Below the pieces are notes generated by a model, which made no database searches, was not told the origin of the DNA, and saw only the letters and a list, made by a program, of their open reading frames with translations. Shown here in pieces: positions 35,668-48,675 of a stretch of DNA of 64,000 nucleotides. How positions within the stretch are numbered: position 1 is the first letter of the stretch; every line of letters starts with the position of its first letter. The DNA is taken from NCBI GenBank assembly GCA_947625205.1, contig CANQNN010000001.1:310001-374000 (forward strand), in the 5' to 3' direction. This DNA is from an uncultured Lachnospiraceae bacterium. Lineage in GTDB: Bacteria; Bacillota; Clostridia; Lachnospirales; Lachnospiraceae. The position numbers and the translations under genes were made by a program.

Positions 35668-38600
35668 TGTGTTTCCTACATTAAAATTAGATGAGGGCAT
35701 AAGAGAGCTGTATGAACAGGTTACAGTGGACAGAGTTTCCTCCACGAAGCGGCAGGATCTTCTGCGCATTTATATTTCCTCCGACCGGCTGATCCGGAAA
35801 GAGGATGTTTACAAGGTGGAAAGGGCCGTAAAGAAACAGTTTTTTCCGACCGCGTTCATGGTGATCAGGATCTACGAGAGATTTCATCTGTCTGCCCAGT
35901 ATACGCCCGAAAAGCTGATGGACGCCTACCGGGACAGTATATTGCTGGAGCTGCGGGAATATTCGCCTGTGGAATACAATCTGTTTAAGAAGGCGGACAT
36001 TGAATTCACACAGGACGGCAGAATGCTCATGACGTTGGAAGAAACGGTGCTTGGCAAGTCAAGAGCAGACGAGTTGCTCCGCATTCTGGAGAAAATATTT
36101 ACAGAGCGTTGCGGGCTGGCTATCGATATACAGGTGTCCTATAAAGAGCCCTCGGAGGGAAGATACAAGAAAGAGGACGAGCACAGGATCGCCATGCAGG
36201 TGGCGGAGATCTCCGCCAGGGCCGGTCATGGAACGGCGTCGGCGGTAGACACTGCAAAAGAGAGCGGAGAAGAGAACAATATACGGCTTTCGGCAGAGGA
36301 TGGCAGGAGAGCGTCAGACGCTGCAGAGCGGCCGCTTAAGCGTTCTGACGATCCCGATGTGATATACGGCAAAGATTTTGACGATGAGGCGATGCCGATC
36401 AGCGATATCATCGGAGAGATGGGTGAGGTGGCTATCCGCGGTAAGATCATCGGTACGGACAGAAGGGACATTAAGAACGAGAGAGTCATCCTGATCTATC
36501 ATATTACGGACTTTACGGATACCATGACTTTTAAGATCTTTGTACACAGTCAACAGGCGGATGATATAACAGCTGATATGAAAGAAGGCTCATTCGTGAA
36601 GGTGAAGGGCATGACGGTGCTGGACAAGTTTGACCATGAGCTTGCCATCGGATCCGTAGCGGGTATTAAGAAGATTCCTGATTTCACGGTTGCGCGCATG
36701 GATACGAGCGCGCGCAAGAGGGTGGAGCTGCATTGTCACACGAAGATGAGCGATATGGATGGCGTGTCTGAAGTAAAGGATATTGTTAAGCGCGCCTATA
36801 AGTGGGGACATCCGGCAATTGCGATCACCGACCACGGGGTCGTGCAGTCATTTCCGGTTGCAAACCATGTGTGGGAGGACTTGTGGAAGGCGGAAGCGGC
36901 TAAGCGGAAAGAAGCGGGGGATCCCAGTCCCGATAAGCAGGATTTCTTTAAGGTGATCTACGGCGTGGAGGCGTATTTTGTGGACGATCTGCATGATATC
37001 GCCACCAACGACAAAGGACAGAATTTCCGCCAGGATTTTGTAGTATTCGATATTGAGACAACGGGCTTTTCGCCTGTGGAGAACCGGATCATAGAGATCG
37101 GGGCGGTTAAAGTGTGCGGCGGTAAGATCACTGAGCGCTTTTCCACTTTTGTCGATCCAGAGGTTCCGATACCTTTTGAGATAGAGAAACTGACAGGCAT
37201 CAATGATTCCGCGGTGCTCAATGCGGAGAAGATCGAGACGGTCCTCCCGCGGTTTCTGACGTTTTGCGAAGGCTGTATGCTTGTGGCGCACAATGCCGGA
37301 TTCGACATGGGCTTTATCATGGAAAACTGTGACAGACTGGGCATACCGCATGATTTTACCTATGTGGATACGGTGGGAATGGCGAGAGTCATGATCCCGT
37401 CTTTGTCCAGACATACGCTGGATACGGTGGCAAAAGCGCTGGGCGTATCCCTGTTAAACCATCACAGGGCGGTGGACGATGCGGAGGCGACTGCGGAGAT
37501 CTTCGTCAAGCTGATCGACAGGATGGAGGACGAAGGGATCACTACGCTTGCGCAGATCAATGAGAAGGGCAAGGCAAGCCCCGATATCATCAAGCGTCTG
37601 CCGACTTATCACGGTATTATTCTGGCGAAGAACAATGTGGGACGTATGAATCTGTACAGGCTGGTATCGATGTCCCATCTCAATTATTTTGCGAGAAGAC
37701 CGAGGATTCCCAAGAGTATTTTAAACCAGTACCGGGAGGGACTCATTGTGGGAAGCGCCTGCGAGGCGGGCGAGCTTTACCGCGCCCTCGTAGAAGGAAA
37801 ACCGGATGCGGAGATAGCAAGGCTGGTAAGCTTTTATGATTATCTGGAGATACAGCCGCTTGGAAATAACGAGTATATGATCGACTCCGATAAAATAACA
37901 AGCGTTACATCTATGGAGGATATAAAGGAGCTGAACAGAAAGATCGTGCGGCTCGGCGAGCAGTTTCATAAGCCGGTGGTGGCCACATGCGACGTGCATT
38001 TTTTGAATCCCGAGGACGAGGTATACCGCCGCATTATCATGGCGGGACAGGGATTCCCGGACGCGGATCATCAGGCGCCCCTGTATCTGCGCACAACGGA
38101 AGAGATGCTTGCGGAATTTGCGTATCTGGGAAGCGACAAGGCGGAGGAAGTGGTGATCACCAACACAAACCTCATAGCCGATATGATAGACACGATGTCT
38201 CCGGTACGCCCGGATAAGTGTCCGCCTGTTATAGAGGACAGCGACAGACAGTTGACGGAGATCTGTTATAACAGAGCGCATGAGCTGTACGGCGAGAATC
38301 TGCCGCAGATCGTTAAGGACCGTCTGGAGAAAGAACTTCACTCTATTATATCCAACGGGTTTGCGGTCATGTATATCATCGCGCAGAAGCTTGTGTGGAA
38401 ATCGGTGGAGGACGGTTATCTGGTGGGGTCGCGTGGCTCTGTGGGAAGCTCCTTCGTGGCGTATCTTGCCGGGATCACGGAAGTCAACTCCTTAAGTCCG
38501 CATTATCTGTGCCCCAAATGTTATTACTATGATTTTGATTCCGAGGAAGTGAAAGCCTATAGCGGCGGCGCGGGATGCGATATGCCGGATAAGACCTGTC

Positions 38601-40120
38601 CGGTCTGTGGGACGCCCCTTAGAAAAGAAGGATTCGACATTCCCTTTGAAACGTTTCTGGGCTTCAAGGGTGACAAAGAGCCCGATATCGACCTGAATTT
38701 CTCCGGTGAATACCAGAGTAAGGCGCATAAATATACGGAGGTCATTTTTGGCAGCGGGCAGACCTACCGCGCGGGTACGATCGCAACGCTGGCGGATAAG
38801 ACAGCTTTCGGATATGTCAAGAACTATTATGAAGAGCGCGGAAAGCATAAGCGGGCCTGTGAGATCAACCGTATAGTCGCCGGATGTACCGGCGTCCGCA
38901 GAAGCACGGGACAGCACCCCGGCGGTATCGTTGTACTGCCGGTGGGGGAGGACATCAATTCTTTTACGCCTGTTCAGCACCCGGCAAACGATGTGACGAC
39001 GGATATCATAACCACTCACTTTGACTACCATTCTATAGACCATAACCTGTTGAAGCTTGATATACTCGGTCATGATGATCCGACTATGATTCGTATGCTG
39101 CAGGATCTGACCGGTATTGATCCTGTCAAAATACCGCTGGACGACCCCGGAGTTATGTCCCTGTTTGCGTCCACAGAGGCTTTGGGTATAACGCCGGAAC
39201 AGATCGGGGGCTGTAAGCTGGGATGCCTGGGCATCCCGGAATTCGGTACGGATTTCGTTATTCAGATGGTTATGGATGCCAAACCCAGGTGCTTTACCGA
39301 TCTGGTGCGTATTTCGGGGCTGTCGCACGGAACGGATGTATGGCTGGGAAATGCGCAGACTCTGATCGAGGAGGGAAAAGCGACCATATCCACGGCGATC
39401 TGTTGCCGTGACGATATCATGATCTATCTGATACAGATGGGCGTAGAGCCTTCGCTTTCTTTTACCATCATGGAAAGCGTGCGTAAGGGCAAAGGATTAA
39501 AGCCGGAGTGGGAGGAAGCGATGCTTGCGGCCAATGTGCCGGAATGGTATATCTGGTCCTGCAAGAAGATACAATATATGTTCCCGAAGGCCCATGCGGC
39601 GGCGTATGTTATGATGGCGTGGCGTATCGCCTACTGCAAGATAAACTATCCGCTGGCATATTATGCGGCTTTCTTCAGCATTCGCGCATCCGCTTTTTCC
39701 TATGAACTGATGTGCCGCGGCCAGGCGCATCTGGAAAATGTGATGGCGGATTATAAGAGGAGAAGCGATGAACTGTCCAAAAAGGAGCAGGATACCTACC
39801 GGGACATGAGGATCGTGCAGGAGATGTACGCGAGAGGCTTTGAATTTGTGCCGATCGATATTTTCTCGGCCCAGTCCAGGCTGTTTCAGATCGTGGACGG
39901 TAAGCTGATGCCGTCCATCAACAGTATAGACGGCGTGGGACAGCAGGTGGCGGATGCCATCGTGGAGGCGGCAAAAGACGGGCCGTTTTTGAGTAAGGAT
40001 GATTTCAGACAGAGGACCAAGGCTTCCAAGACTATCGTTGACCTGATGGACGAGCTGGGTCTTCTGGGCGATCTGCCGGAATCCAATCAGATCAGTCTGT
40101 TTGATTTTATAGGTGCATAG
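35648..40120 (+). CDS. polC: DNA polymerase III alpha subunit, PolC type
   Basis: A 1490-residue Gram-positive replicative polymerase. Domain order: N-terminal region, OB fold (about 255-345), PHP domain starting at [11 protein letters not shown], an inserted 3'-5' exonuclease (D468/E470 in FDIETTG), the rest of the PHP, a zinc module (CPKCYYYD and CPVCGTPL), palm with catalytic D1013 and D1015 in PDIDLNF, fingers, and a helix-hairpin-helix end. The C-terminal motif QISLFDF resembles a sliding-clamp binding peptide. Length fits the family (about 1440-1500). Confidence 0.97.
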   Translation: MGKKFFDVFPTLKLDEGIRELYEQVTVDRVSSTKRQDLLRIYISSDRLIRKEDVYKVERAVKKQFFPTAFMVIRIYERFHLSAQYTPEKLMDAYRDSILLELREYSPVEYNLFKKADIEFTQDGRMLMTLEETVLGKSRADELLRILEKIFTERCGLAIDIQVSYKEPSEGRYKKEDEHRIAMQVAEISARAGHGTASAVDTAKESGEENNIRLSAEDGRRASDAAERPLKRSDDPDVIYGKDFDDEAMPISDIIGEMGEVAIRGKIIGTDRRDIKNERVILIYHITDFTDTMTFKIFVHSQQADDITADMKEGSFVKVKGMTVLDKFDHELAIGSVAGIKKIPDFTVARMDTSARKRVELHCHTKMSDMDGVSEVKDIVKRAYKWGHPAIAITDHGVVQSFPVANHVWEDLWKAEAAKRKEAGDPSPDKQDFFKVIYGVEAYFVDDLHDIATNDKGQNFRQDFVVFDIETTGFSPVENRIIEIGAVKVCGGKITERFSTFVDPEVPIPFEIEKLTGINDSAVLNAEKIETVLPRFLTFCEGCMLVAHNAGFDMGFIMENCDRLGIPHDFTYVDTVGMARVMIPSLSRHTLDTVAKALGVSLLNHHRAVDDAEATAEIFVKLIDRMEDEGITTLAQINEKGKASPDIIKRLPTYHGIILAKNNVGRMNLYRLVSMSHLNYFARRPRIPKSILNQYREGLIVGSACEAGELYRALVEGKPDAEIARLVSFYDYLEIQPLGNNEYMIDSDKITSVTSMEDIKELNRKIVRLGEQFHKPVVATCDVHFLNPEDEVYRRIIMAGQGFPDADHQAPLYLRTTEEMLAEFAYLGSDKAEEVVITNTNLIADMIDTMSPVRPDKCPPVIEDSDRQLTEICYNRAHELYGENLPQIVKDRLEKELHSIISNGFAVMYIIAQKLVWKSVEDGYLVGSRGSVGSSFVAYLAGITEVNSLSPHYLCPKCYYYDFDSEEVKAYSGGAGCDMPDKTCPVCGTPLRKEGFDIPFETFLGFKGDKEPDIDLNFSGEYQSKAHKYTEVIFGSGQTYRAGTIATLADKTAFGYVKNYYEERGKHKRACEINRIVAGCTGVRRSTGQHPGGIVVLPVGEDINSFTPVQHPANDVTTDIITTHFDYHSIDHNLLKLDILGHDDPTMIRMLQDLTGIDPVKIPLDDPGVMSLFASTEALGITPEQIGGCKLGCLGIPEFGTDFVIQMVMDAKPRCFTDLVRISGLSHGTDVWLGNAQTLIEEGKATISTAICCRDDIMIYLIQMGVEPSLSFTIMESVRKGKGLKPEWEEAMLAANVPEWYIWSCKKIQYMFPKAHAAAYVMMAWRIAYCKINYPLAYYAAFFSIRASAFSYELMCRGQAHLENVMADYKRRSDELSKKEQDTYRDMRIVQEMYARGFEFVPIDIFSAQSRLFQIVDGKLMPSINSIDGVGQQVADAIVEAAKDGPFLSKDDFRQRTKASKTIVDLMDELGLLGDLPESNQISLFDFIGA

Positions 40121-40151
40121 CGCCAAAACACCAAAAATATAAAAAAAGTAC

Positions 40152-40180
40152 TTGCATTCTCCTGTGAAATATAATAGAAT
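40152..40180 (+). promoter_or_regulatory. Promoter of tRNA-Glu
   Basis: TTGCAT at 40152-40157 and TAGAAT at 40175-40180 are 17 bases apart and end 20 bases before the tRNA. A TATAAT at 40170 is too close to the -35 to be used with it. Confidence 0.7.
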
Positions 40181-40199
40181 AAGCAAGTGTCAAACAGAT

Positions 40200-40271
40200 G
40201 GCTCGTTGGTCAAGCGGTTAAGACGCCGCCCTCTCACGGCGGAAACAGGGGTTCGATTCCCCTACGAGCTG
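40200..40271 (+). tRNA. tRNA-Glu (anticodon CUC)
   Basis: A 72-base cloverleaf. The acceptor stem is GGCTCGT/ACGAGCT with a first G.U pair, the D stem GTC/GAC, the anticodon stem CCGCC/GGCGG with a seven-base loop and anticodon CTC at 40233-40235, and the T stem AGGGG/CCCCT with loop TTCGATT. CCA is not encoded. It decodes GAG. It is a single tRNA gene with its own promoter and a following hairpin. Confidence 0.97.
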
Positions 40272-40273
40272 TG

Positions 40274-40309
40274 AAACGCTGGAATCTTTATATAAAGGTT
40301 TCAGCGTTT
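40274..40309 (+). terminator. Hairpin ending the tRNA-Glu transcript
   Basis: AAACGCTG (40274-40281) pairs with CAGCGTTT (40302-40309), and the inner part pairs almost fully down to an ATAT loop. Only a short T-run sits at the stem end, so the terminator may be moderate. Confidence 0.7.
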
Positions 40310-40359
40310 GTACGTTTCAAATCCGGACAGGGGCATTGCGGCCGGAATCGGGGGCATAT

Positions 40360-40833
40360 ATGTCGATCGTCAAAGTAAGAGAGTATTTCAAACAATACGG
40401 CATGGAAGACAGGATACTGGAATTTGATGTTTCCAGCGCCACGGTGGAGCTGGCGGCGCAGGCGTTACACTGCGAGCCGTGCAGGATCGCCAAGACACTG
40501 TCTTTTACGGTAAACGGCCAGCCGGTGCTGATCGTGACGGCCGGCGATGCCAAGGTGGACAATACCAGATATAAGGCGCAGTTTGGCGTCAAGGCAAAGA
40601 TGCTCGCACCGGATGAGGTGGAGGCGCAGATCGGACACGCGGTTGGCGGTGTGTGTCCTTTTGCTGTCAACGAGGGCGTCACCGTGTATCTTGATGAATC
40701 GCTCAGGCGGTTTAGCACCGTGTTTCCGGCGTGCGGAAGCAGCAACAGTGCGATCGAGCTTACCCTGGAAGAACTGGAACGGTATTCTTCCTATGCTTCG
40801 TGGATCGATGTATGTAAGGGCTGGAATGCGTAA
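40360..40833 (+). CDS. YbaK/EbsC-family aminoacyl-tRNA deacylase
   Basis: A 157-residue protein from ATG 40360 (an in-frame TTG at 40336 is less likely). It shows the YbaK/ProX fold with AKTLSFTVNGQPVLIVTAGD, the conserved GGVCPFAVNEGVTVYLDESL and the ACGSSNSAIELT end. These proteins hydrolyse mischarged tRNAs such as Cys-tRNA-Pro or Ala-tRNA-Pro. Specificity cannot be told here. It lies alone between tRNA-Glu and the rimP leader. Confidence 0.88.
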   Translation: MSIVKVREYFKQYGMEDRILEFDVSSATVELAAQALHCEPCRIAKTLSFTVNGQPVLIVTAGDAKVDNTRYKAQFGVKAKMLAPDEVEAQIGHAVGGVCPFAVNEGVTVYLDESLRRFSTVFPACGSSNSAIELTLEELERYSSYASWIDVCKGWNA

Positions 40834-40848
40834 TATGTAAACTCCCTA

Positions 40849-40877
40849 TTGCAAATCCCGGCAAAGGGTGTTACAAT
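40849..40877 (+). promoter_or_regulatory. Promoter of the rimP-nusA-infB cluster
   Basis: TTGCAA at 40849-40854 and TACAAT at 40872-40877 are 17 bases apart. Transcription should begin near 40884, about 28 bases before the leader terminator. Confidence 0.75.
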
Positions 40878-40911
40878 ACGTTATGTATTCAGAATAAAGA
40901 TTACGATAGAG

Positions 40912-40936
40912 AGTGGACTTGCGAGTCCACTTTTTT
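40912..40936 (+). terminator. Intrinsic terminator/attenuator in the rimP-nusA leader
   Basis: AGTGGACT (40912-40919) and AGTCCACT (40924-40931) form a perfect eight-pair stem with a TGCG loop, ending in six T. It lies between the promoter at 40849 and the rimP start at 40956, so it can stop transcripts from that promoter. It would also terminate read-through from the deacylase gene. Confidence 0.8.
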
Positions 40937-40955
40937 ACATGGTAGGGAGGCACAT

Positions 40956-41435
40956 ATGTCAAACAAGGAGACATACGAATCCAGAACAGAGCAGCTTTTG
41001 ATCCCGATCGCCGGGAGGTTCGGCGTGGAAATCTATGATGTGGAGTACGTCAAGGAGGGCAAGGACTGGTATCTGCGGGCTTACATTGACAAGCCGGAAG
41101 GAGTCAGCATAAACGACTGCGAAAATGTGAGCCGGGCGCTGTCGGATGCGCTGGATGCGGAAGATTATATACCGGATGCTTATATTCTGGAGGTCAGCAG
41201 TCCGGGGCTTGGCAGAACGCTTAAGAAGGATAAGCATCTTGAAAAGAGTCTGGGCGAGGAAGTGGAGATCAAGACTTATAAGCCGGTGGACGGATGTAAA
41301 GAGTTTAAAGGCATACTTAAGGCGTATGACGCCGGCACAGTTACCATAGAGGAGCAGGACGGAGAGAAAACCGCGGCGGAGCGTGTTTTTCAGAGAAAAG
41401 AGATTGCGCTTGTCAGACTTGCGCTTAATTTATAA
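40956..41435 (+). CDS. rimP: Ribosome maturation factor RimP
   Basis: A 159-residue protein with RimP stretches DVEYVKEGKDWYLRAYIDKP and YILEVSSPGLGRTLK. RimP helps assemble the 30S subunit. The ribosome site AGGGAGG is upstream. It heads the conserved rimP-nusA-ylxR-ylxQ-infB-rbfA order. Confidence 0.96.
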   Translation: MSNKETYESRTEQLLIPIAGRFGVEIYDVEYVKEGKDWYLRAYIDKPEGVSINDCENVSRALSDALDAEDYIPDAYILEVSSPGLGRTLKKDKHLEKSLGEEVEIKTYKPVDGCKEFKGILKAYDAGTVTIEEQDGEKTAAERVFQRKEIALVRLALNL

Positions 41436-41485
41436 AAAATAAAGAAACCAAAATACAGATCAGAGACAGAGGAGGATAACGGAAA

Positions 41486-42718
41486 ATGAATAAGGAGTTA
41501 ATGGAGGCGCTGGATATTCTGGAGAAGGAAAAGGAGATCAGCAAGGAGACTCTTTTTGAGGCGATCGAGAATTCCCTTATCACGGCGTGCAGGAACCATT
41601 TCGGCAAGGCTGATAATGTAAAGGTGGAGATCGACAGAGAGACGTGCGATTTCCTCTGCTATGCCGAGAAAGAGGTCGTAGAGGAAGTGGAGGACGATGT
41701 GCTGCAGATTTCTTTGGAGGATGCCAAAGAGATATCCCCCAAGGCAAAGGTGGGCGATATCGTCCGCGTGGAGATCAAGTCAAAGGAGTTTGGCCGTATC
41801 GCGACCCAGAACGCAAAGAACGTCATTCTGCAGAAGATCCGTGAGGAAGAGAGAAGCGTCATTTATAATCAGTACTATGAGAAGGAAAAGGATATTGTGA
41901 CCGGTATCGTACAGCGTTATATCGGCAGAAACATTTCCATCAATCTTGGCAAGGCGGACGCTATCTTAAATGAGAGTGAGCAGGTCAGAACCGAGCATTT
42001 CAGACCGACCGACAGAATCAAGGTATATATTCTGGAAGTGAAGAATACACCTAAAGGACCGAGGATTCTTGTGAGCCGTACCCATCCCGAGCTGGTAAAG
42101 AGGCTGTTTGAGGCTGAGGTGACAGAGATCAGGGACGGCACGGTGGAGATCATGAGCATTGCCAGAGAGGCGGGCAGCAGAACAAAACTGGCTGTTCGTT
42201 CCAATAATCCGAATGTGGACGCGGTGGGCGCCTGTGTCGGTGTCAACGGCAGCAGAGTCAACTCTATTGTGGATGAATTGTGCGGTGAGAAGATCGATAT
42301 CGTAAACTGGGATGAAAATCCGGGTAATCTGATACAGAACGCATTGTCACCCGCTAAGATCGTGGCAGTGTTTGCCGATCCCGATGAGAAGACGGCGAAG
42401 GTCGTAGTGCCTGATTACCAGCTGTCGCTTGCAATCGGCAAGGAAGGACAGAACGCCAGACTGGCGGCCAGACTGACCGGTTATAAGATCGACATCAAGA
42501 GCGAAACGCAGGCGAAGGATGCGCCGGGCTTCCGTTATGAAGACTATGTATATGACGATGAAGAATACGATGAATACAGCGATGAGGAGTACGATGAAGA
42601 CTACGACGGGGAGTACGCGGAAGAAGACTCCGAAGGCGCTGAATATACGGACGAAGATTACGGAACCGAAGAGGCCGATGAAGTTGTGGATGAAGAGGAG
42701 TCCGGAGAGGAAGAGTAA
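41486..42718 (+). CDS. nusA: Transcription elongation/termination factor NusA with acidic tail
   Basis: A 410-residue protein: an N-terminal RNA-polymerase-binding domain, an S1 domain (about 135-200), and two KH domains with GVNGSRVNSI and AIGKEGQNARLA. After residue 345 comes a roughly 60-residue Asp/Glu/Tyr-rich tail (VYDDEEYDEYSDEEYDE and more). NusA slows polymerase and stimulates intrinsic termination, which is notable given the terminator in its own leader. Its stop is directly followed by the ylxR ATG. Confidence 0.97.
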   Translation: MNKELMEALDILEKEKEISKETLFEAIENSLITACRNHFGKADNVKVEIDRETCDFLCYAEKEVVEEVEDDVLQISLEDAKEISPKAKVGDIVRVEIKSKEFGRIATQNAKNVILQKIREEERSVIYNQYYEKEKDIVTGIVQRYIGRNISINLGKADAILNESEQVRTEHFRPTDRIKVYILEVKNTPKGPRILVSRTHPELVKRLFEAEVTEIRDGTVEIMSIAREAGSRTKLAVRSNNPNVDAVGACVGVNGSRVNSIVDELCGEKIDIVNWDENPGNLIQNALSPAKIVAVFADPDEKTAKVVVPDYQLSLAIGKEGQNARLAARLTGYKIDIKSETQAKDAPGFRYEDYVYDDEEYDEYSDEEYDEDYDGEYAEEDSEGAEYTDEDYGTEEADEVVDEEESGEEE

Positions 42719-43003
42719 ATGGCAAAAAAGATTCCCATGCGCCAGTGTGTGGGCTGCGGTGAAATGAAGAGCAAGAAGGAAATGATGCGCGTGTTAAGAT
42801 GCGGGGACGGTTCCATCGTTCTGGATGTGACCGGCAGAAAAAACGGCAGGGGCGCATATCTGTGCAGGAACAGGGACTGCCTGGCCAAAGCAATAAAGAG
42901 TAAAGGTCTGGACCGCTCTTTCAAAATGAGTATTCCGCGGGAGATATATGAGAATCTGGAAAAAGAGTTCGAGGAGGGCGGTTATGCAGAGCAAACCGAA
43001 TAA
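42719..43003 (+). CDS. rnpM: YlxR/RnpM RNA-binding protein
   Basis: A 94-residue protein with the YlxR motif RQCVGCGEMKSKKEMMRVLR and GRKNGRGAYLCR. YlxR (RnpM) binds RNA and, in Bacillus, modulates RNase P. It directly abuts nusA and overlaps ylxQ by 20 bases. Confidence 0.93.
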   Translation: MAKKIPMRQCVGCGEMKSKKEMMRVLRCGDGSIVLDVTGRKNGRGAYLCRNRDCLAKAIKSKGLDRSFKMSIPREIYENLEKEFEEGGYAEQTE

Positions 43004-43323
43004 AGATCGGGTGTTATCTTTGCTGGGTCTTGCAGCGCGGGGCGGGAATGTCGTCAGCGGCGGTTTCGCAACGGAGGAAGCGGTTAAGCGGGGTAAAGCC
43101 CATCTGGTCATCATAGCCAGTGATGCTTCGGATAACACGACAAAGAAATTTAGGAATTCCAGTGAATTTTACGGTGTTCCCTGTGTATATTACAGCGTCA
43201 AACAGGCGCTGGGGCACGCGATTGGCAAGGAAGAGAGATCCTGCCTTGCCGTGACCGAGAAGGGGTTTGCGGATTCGATACAGAAGCATTTATTAGATTC
43301 GGGATTAGTTGGAGGTAGTGAGC

Positions 43324-43346
<23 letters not shown>
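42984..43346 (+). CDS. ylxQ: YlxQ, L7Ae-family RNA-binding protein
   Basis: A 120-residue L7Ae/L30e/S12e/Gadd45-fold protein from ATG 42984, with GAGGAGG upstream. It shows [20 protein letters not shown] and [18 protein letters not shown]. These proteins bind kink-turn RNAs. It overlaps both ylxR (20 bases) and infB (23 bases), so the three are likely translated together. Confidence 0.92.
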
Positions 43347-46140
<2,794 letters not shown>

Positions 46141-46225
46141 AATAGGTGACAGCAGTGCATTCCTATGACAATATCGCATGTTATTGAATTGCCGGCGGAA
46201 TGTGCTGCGGAAAGGACACTATACA

Positions 46226-46615
46226 ATGCGTAAGAACAGTGTTAAAAATATCCGTATCAACGCTGAAGTGCAGCGTGTACTGGCGCAAATCATCAGAAGC
46301 GAGATCAAAGATCCGAGAATCGCTCCGATGACCTCTGTGGTTGCGGTGGAGGTGGCTCCCGATCTGAAGAGCTGTAAAGCGTGGATCAGCGTACTAGGCG
46401 ATGAGAAAGCCCGGGCAGATACACTCGCCGGACTTAAGAGCGCGGAAGGGTATATCAGAAGTATGCTTGCCAGGACGGTCAATCTGCGCAATACGCCGCA
46501 GATCACCTTTATCCCGGACCAGTCTATTGCGTATGGCGTCAATATGTCAAAGCTGATCGATGAAGTGGTGGAGAAAGATGCCAGATCATCCCAGGATGTG
46601 CGGGAAGAAGAGTAA
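46226..46615 (+). CDS. rbfA: 30S ribosome-binding factor RbfA
   Basis: A 129-residue protein from ATG 46226 (AAAGGA upstream). It carries the RbfA stretches RVLAQIIRSEIKDPRIAPMT and ITFIPDQSIAYG. RbfA is a KH-fold factor for late 30S maturation and cold adaptation. It is next to infB, as usual. Confidence 0.95.
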   Translation: MRKNSVKNIRINAEVQRVLAQIIRSEIKDPRIAPMTSVVAVEVAPDLKSCKAWISVLGDEKARADTLAGLKSAEGYIRSMLARTVNLRNTPQITFIPDQSIAYGVNMSKLIDEVVEKDARSSQDVREEE

Positions 46616-46686
46616 TGGCACAACAAACCGGATACCGAAACGGCAATCCTGTATATGTATAAGGGAAAGAGTGAAGTGGTAGAGAA

Positions 46687-47637
46687 ATGAAGATTATTGA
46701 TGAATTAAAAGGTGCGAAGACCATAGCGATCGGCGGCCATGTGAGACCTGACGGAGACTGTGTGGGCTCAGTGATGGGACTGTATCTGTATCTGCGCAAA
46801 GAGATGCCGGATACAGTGATCGACGTTTATCTCGAGAGACCGGCCGATATATTCAAATGTATAAGTCATATTGATGATATTAAATCTGAATTTAACAACA
46901 AAGATGTATATGATATATTTATCGCTCTGGACACAACGCCCGACCGGCTGGGCGATGCGGAAGCAATCTATGAGAATGCACGCAGAAAAATCAACATCGA
47001 TCATCATATCAGCAATCCCGGCTGCGGGGACGTGAACGTGGTGGAACCGCAGAGAAGCTCCACGGCGGAGCTGCTGTATGAGCTGATGGATACGGAGAAG
47101 ATTGATGTGGAGATCGCCAAGGCGATTTATATCGGGATCATCCATGATACGGGTGTGTTTCGTTATTCCAATGTGTCACCCAGAACGCATCAGATTGCCA
47201 GCGAATTAATTAAATTTGGATTTGATTATTCAGCCATCAATGAAGAAACATATTATGAGAAGACGTATCTGCAGACGCAGATCATGGGAAGGGCAGTTCT
47301 TGAGAGTATGCGCTTCCTGCAGGGACGCTGTATCGTCAGCGTGGTCACCCGGCGGATGATGGAGTTCTATCAGGTGACGCCGAAAGACTTAGACGGTATA
47401 GTCAGTCAGCTCCAGGCGGTTAAAGGCGTTGACTGCGCAATTTTTATGTATGAGACAGGTACTTTAGAGTATAAGGTGAGTTTGCGCTCCAACGGCAAAG
47501 TAGACGTGTCCGCAGTGGCGGTCAAGTTCGGCGGCGGCGGTCATGTGCGGGCTGCCGGCTGCATAATGAACGGTACATATCATGATAATATAAACAATCT
47601 TTCCATTGAGATCGCGGAGCAGTTCAAAAATGAATAG
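46687..47637 (+). CDS. nrnA: DHH-family oligoribonuclease/pAp phosphatase NrnA
   Basis: A 316-residue protein with the DHH domain (GHVRPDGDCVGSVMGL, ALDTTPDRL, NIDHHISNPGCGD) and the C-terminal DHHA1 domain (KFGGGGHVRAAGC). NrnA degrades nano-RNAs and dephosphorylates pAp. In many Bacillota a DHH gene sits between rbfA and truB. Its last codons overlap the truB start. Confidence 0.94.
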   Translation: MKIIDELKGAKTIAIGGHVRPDGDCVGSVMGLYLYLRKEMPDTVIDVYLERPADIFKCISHIDDIKSEFNNKDVYDIFIALDTTPDRLGDAEAIYENARRKINIDHHISNPGCGDVNVVEPQRSSTAELLYELMDTEKIDVEIAKAIYIGIIHDTGVFRYSNVSPRTHQIASELIKFGFDYSAINEETYYEKTYLQTQIMGRAVLESMRFLQGRCIVSVVTRRMMEFYQVTPKDLDGIVSQLQAVKGVDCAIFMYETGTLEYKVSLRSNGKVDVSAVAVKFGGGGHVRAAGCIMNGTYHDNINNLSIEIAEQFKNE

Positions 47638-48556
47638 CATGTGTAATGGAATAATGAATGTATATAAGGAGAAAGGCTTTACGTCGCACGATGTGGTTGC
47701 CAGACTTCGCGGTATCTGCCGGATGAAGAAAATCGGACATACAGGGACACTCGACCCGGAGGCGGTCGGCGTGCTTCCTGTATGTTTTGGTTCGGGAACA
47801 AAGCTTTGCGATATGCTCACCGGATGGGACAAGGAGTATATTGCTGTGATGCGTCTGGGAATCGTTACCGATACACAGGATATGACGGGAAAGATACTGT
47901 CACAGTGCAGTGCGGAGACTGTAAACGCTCTGTCTGAGAAGACCGTGCGCGATAACGTCATGGCATTTGAAGGAGTGTATGACCAGATCCCGCCCATGTA
48001 TTCCGCGCTGAAGGTGAATGGGAGAAAACTGTACGAGCTGGCGCGGACAGGCAGGGAGATCGAGCGGGCGCCCCGGCGGGTCCACATAGAGGAAATTGAA
48101 GTCCAAAGCCTGAACATACCGTATGTCACAATGCGCATCGTGTGCTCCAAGGGAACTTATATCAGGACCTTGTGTCATGATATCGGCGCCCGTTTAGGAT
48201 GCGGCGCTGCAATGGAGTCGCTTGTCAGAAGTCGGGTGGGGATCTTCCGTATAGAGGATGCGCTTAAGCTTTCGGAGCTGGAAAGACTGCAGGAAGAAGA
48301 TAAAATATCAGACGTTATTATACCGCCTGATGTTATTTTCGCCAAAGACAGGGCGGTCACGGTAAACGAACATGGGCTGAAGCCGCTGCAGAACGGGAAT
48401 TGCCTTACATCGGGACAGCTGACGGAGCAGACATGCTTTGCGGATGACGAACAGGTGCGGGTGTATGACAGTGCGGGGAGATTTTACGGTATATACGGGT
48501 ATAGCGGTGATGAGAAGATCTTAAGACCTGTAAAGATGTTTTTGTCTGGAAACTAG
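47630..48556 (+). CDS. truB: tRNA pseudouridine-55 synthase TruB
   Basis: A 308-residue enzyme from ATG 47630, which overlaps the nrnA stop. The catalytic Asp42 lies in GHTGTLDPEAVGVL. The later YELARTGREIERAPR and CSKGTYIRTLCHDIG motifs fit. TruB makes pseudouridine 55 in the T loop of tRNAs, including the tRNA-Glu in this window. The C terminus has a PUA-like domain. It is followed by ribF. Confidence 0.95.
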   Translation: MNSMCNGIMNVYKEKGFTSHDVVARLRGICRMKKIGHTGTLDPEAVGVLPVCFGSGTKLCDMLTGWDKEYIAVMRLGIVTDTQDMTGKILSQCSAETVNALSEKTVRDNVMAFEGVYDQIPPMYSALKVNGRKLYELARTGREIERAPRRVHIEEIEVQSLNIPYVTMRIVCSKGTYIRTLCHDIGARLGCGAAMESLVRSRVGIFRIEDALKLSELERLQEEDKISDVIIPPDVIFAKDRAVTVNEHGLKPLQNGNCLTSGQLTEQTCFADDEQVRVYDSAGRFYGIYGYSGDEKILRPVKMFLSGN

Positions 48557-48675
48557 CTTGTTTTTCACCCGGGAATTGTGCTGGAGCGTCACACATTCCC
48601 TGGATGGCGAAGTTAATTCTGAGAGAATTTACTTCATGCCTCTTATCGCGTAAGCGCTCCGGAATGAAGGATAGT

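Noticed and set aside
40170-40175. TATAAT as the -10 of the tRNA-Glu promoter
   Set aside because: It is only 12 bases from the TTGCAT -35; TAGAAT five bases later gives a 17-base spacer.
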